Positions 4,613-5,350 of a stretch of DNA of 5,350 nucleotides are shown here, piece by piece. The position numbers were made by a program, and so were the translations under genes. The stretch covers positions 1 to 5,350 of the forward strand of contig JANLIM010000001.1 in NCBI GenBank assembly GCA_024654145.1, read 5' to 3'. How positions within the stretch are numbered: position 1 is the stretch's first letter; each line of letters opens with the position of its first letter. This DNA comes from Candidatus Zambryskiibacteriota bacterium. Its GTDB lineage: Bacteria > Patescibacteriota > Minisyncoccia > Phycocordibacterales > Zambryskibacteraceae. The notes beneath the pieces are model-generated. The model was not told the origin of the DNA. It saw only the letters and a program-made list of their open reading frames with translations, and made no database searches.

Positions 4613-4643
4613 AACGGCCGTCCCACTGGGGACGGCCGTTTGC
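4613..4643 (+). terminator. Bidirectional intrinsic terminator between helicase and YjjX-like gene
   Basis: Perfect 12-bp stem AACGGCCGTCCC / GGGACGGCCGTT (4613-4624 and 4629-4640) with an ACTG loop. The plus strand then reads TGC (short T tail formed by GTTT), while the minus strand continues AAACTTTTATACC. It separates two convergent genes and shares its CGGCCG stem base with the terminator at 2376-2406. Confidence 0.85.
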
Positions 4644-4657
4644 TGCTGTGCGTGAAG

Positions 4658-5059
4658 TTAACGAGCTGAAAGTAAGCTCATGAGAGCTCGTGGAAGAGCA
4701 AGTGAGGAGGTCTCGATCCCCCGGGAAATGCCAGTTATGGCTCGCAGGCTTGTGCCGTCAGACTTGATGACAACAATCCCGTAAAGGACGAGTTCATCCT
4801 TGTCCTGTCTGTCTCCAAAACAAAGGATGCCCTTCTGAATGGCGACGACTGGCGAATCCGGAAACTGCTTGTGCGCCTCCTCAGCGCGACGCGTAGCTAC
4901 CTCCAGAGTAGTGTTCACTCCAATTGGATGCTCTGTCAGCGCCGAGCCAGTCTCCACCCCACGAATCTGAGCCATGCGGTTCACCCTTCGACAGGCCCAC
5001 TCAACCGCATCCAATTTTGTCCTGTTATTGGATGCAACGACAATGTCTTCGCGACTCAT
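4658..5059 (-). CDS. Short YjjX/DUF84-like protein (non-canonical purine NTP phosphatase family)
   Basis: The 133 residues from the ATG at 5057-5059 were chosen because AAAGGAG sits at ideal distance upstream. A longer frame to 5122 would start inside the -35 box. The fold signature of inosine/xanthosine triphosphatases (YjjX, DUF84) is visible: DIVVASNNRTKLDAVE (5-20, nucleotide-binding N-x-x-K), GVETGSALTEHPIGVNTT (34-51), the helix LEVATRRAEEAHKQFPDS (52-69), and VVAIQKGI (71-78) where relatives have V-x-IE-x-GI. Family members remove ITP and XTP. Two oddities: the usual Glu of the IE-x-G motif is Gln75, and the protein ends after LPRALMSLL (122-130), roughly 40-60 residues earlier than E. 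coli YjjX (about 170), losing the G-x-D-x-I-G-R-K-x-G region. Only 17 bp separate its stop from the terminator, so no remnant follows. Catalysis is uncertain. Confidence 0.75.
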   Translation of the reverse strand: MSREDIVVASNNRTKLDAVEWACRRVNRMAQIRGVETGSALTEHPIGVNTTLEVATRRAEEAHKQFPDSPVVAIQKGILCFGDRQDKDELVLYGIVVIKSDGTSLRAITGISRGIETSSLALPRALMSLLSAR

Positions 5060-5062
5060 TAT

Positions 5063-5070
5063 TTCTCCTT
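5063..5070 (-). promoter_or_regulatory. Ribosome binding site deciding the YjjX-like start
   Basis: The minus strand has AAAGGAG followed by AAATA and ATG. It is the clearest Shine-Dalgarno in the window and fixes the start at 5059 rather than the upstream TTG. Confidence 0.8.
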
Positions 5071-5073
5071 TGC

Positions 5074-5103
5074 TTGTTCTGCTTCCGCGGGAAACAATAT
5101 AAT
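5074..5103 (+). promoter_or_regulatory. Possible plus-strand promoter facing the YjjX-like promoter
   Basis: A perfect TATAAT (5098-5103) lies 18 bp after TTGTTC (5074-5079, 3 of 6). It would start RNA near 5110 for the small membrane protein. Its -10 overlaps the minus-strand -10 (5094-5099) by two bases, so the two promoters should exclude each other. Confidence 0.4.
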
Positions 5104-5122
5104 ACAATAGGCTAAATGTCAA
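5094..5122 (-). promoter_or_regulatory. Promoter of the YjjX-like gene
   Basis: The minus strand reads TTGACA (5122-5117), a 17-bp spacer, and TATTGT (5099-5094, 4 of 6). Initiation near 5087 gives a leader of about 28 nt that contains the AGGAG ribosome site. Confidence 0.65.
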
Positions 5123-5157
5123 TTAGAACTTTCTACCTATTGGTCTATAGTTTATAC

Positions 5158-5343
5158 ATGAACATATTCAGAAATTACACACTTTCTTGGAAGTTGATTG
5201 CATTATTAAAGTTTGCTCTTCTCTTTATCGGTATCGCTATAGGATCATACTGGCCTGAGTATTTCCTGCCCTACGCGCCCTACCTGTTAGTTATAGGAAT
5301 GGTAGCCGGCCTCTATGTGAAGATAGTAGCCCTTAAAAGCTAA
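5158..5343 (+). CDS. Small membrane protein of unknown function, two predicted helices
   Basis: The chosen ATG gives 61 residues (MNIFRNYTLSWKLIALLK...). Two hydrophobic segments are evident: about 10-28 (LIALLKFALLFIGIAIGSY) and about 40-58 (APYLLVIGMVAGLYVKIVA), joined by WPEYFLPY, a short loop with Pro and aromatic residues. A lysine near each helix end suggests a hairpin with both termini in the cytoplasm. I do not recognise the family. An in-frame ATG at 5116 would add 14 residues (75 in all). Neither start has a Shine-Dalgarno. A TATAGT at 5146-5151 would put transcription start almost on the 5158 ATG, so a leaderless message is possible; with the TATAAT at 5098 the 5116 start would be near-leaderless instead. 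The frame ends in TAA, 7 bp before the window edge. Confidence 0.65.
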   Translation: MNIFRNYTLSWKLIALLKFALLFIGIAIGSYWPEYFLPYAPYLLVIGMVAGLYVKIVALKS

Positions 5344-5350
5344 TGGTTCC

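Noticed and set aside
5060..5122. Longer start (TTG at 5122) for the YjjX-like gene
   Set aside because: The TTG is the first half of the TTGACA -35 box, and the ATG at 5059 has an excellent AGGAG site, so the extra 21 residues are not translated.

Overview
The window looks like a piece of a small, streamlined bacterial chromosome, most likely a Patescibacteria (Candidate Phyla Radiation, Parcubacteria-like) member. This is an inference from the short proteins, the weak or absent Shine-Dalgarno sites, and a DEAD-box helicase whose sequence style (SRFVNKAVITEEVENFIPEH linker before the Q motif, almost no C-terminal tail) I associate with that group. No rRNA or marker gene is present to prove it. 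Several clear genes end in TGA, so TGA is a stop here and this is not a UGA-Gly lineage.

Layout. (1) Positions 1-1519, minus strand: an AT-rich operon-like cluster read right to left. It holds an ASCH-domain protein, a 34-codon remnant of a RdgB/HAM1 nucleotide pyrophosphatase that overlaps the ASCH stop by ATGA, a SAM-dependent methyltransferase whose likely N-terminal part is out of frame with that remnant, and a GNAT acetyltransferase that runs off the left edge. (2) Positions 1520-1775: a gene-free spacer with a GGGGTC/GACCCC palindrome, an 8-bp stem-loop, a 30-bp imperfect palindrome containing two TGTACA boxes 20 bp apart, and a probable tRNA promoter. (3) Positions 1776-2406, plus strand: tRNA-Gln(CUG), a PspC-domain membrane protein and a SemiSWEET (PQ-loop) transporter, closed by a strong hairpin terminator. 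(4) Positions 2412-3143, minus: DeoD-type purine nucleoside phosphorylase. (5) Positions 3206-4586: divergent promoters, a roughly 113-nt structured leader and the DEAD-box helicase on the plus strand. (6) Positions 4613-5059: a second GC-rich bidirectional terminator and, on the minus strand, a short YjjX/DUF84-like protein. (7) Positions 5158-5343, plus: a small two-helix membrane protein of unknown function.

Functionally, the PNP (purine salvage), the YjjX-like protein and the HAM1 remnant (both from families that clean up non-canonical purine nucleotides) give the window a purine theme. They lie in separate transcription units. The helicase is a housekeeping RNA-remodelling enzyme. I found no defence system, CRISPR array or intact mobile element. 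The points most worth a second look are the HAM1/methyltransferase frame junction, the helicase leader with a possible coupled leader ORF, the TGTACA palindrome, and the shortened YjjX-like protein with an altered active-site motif.
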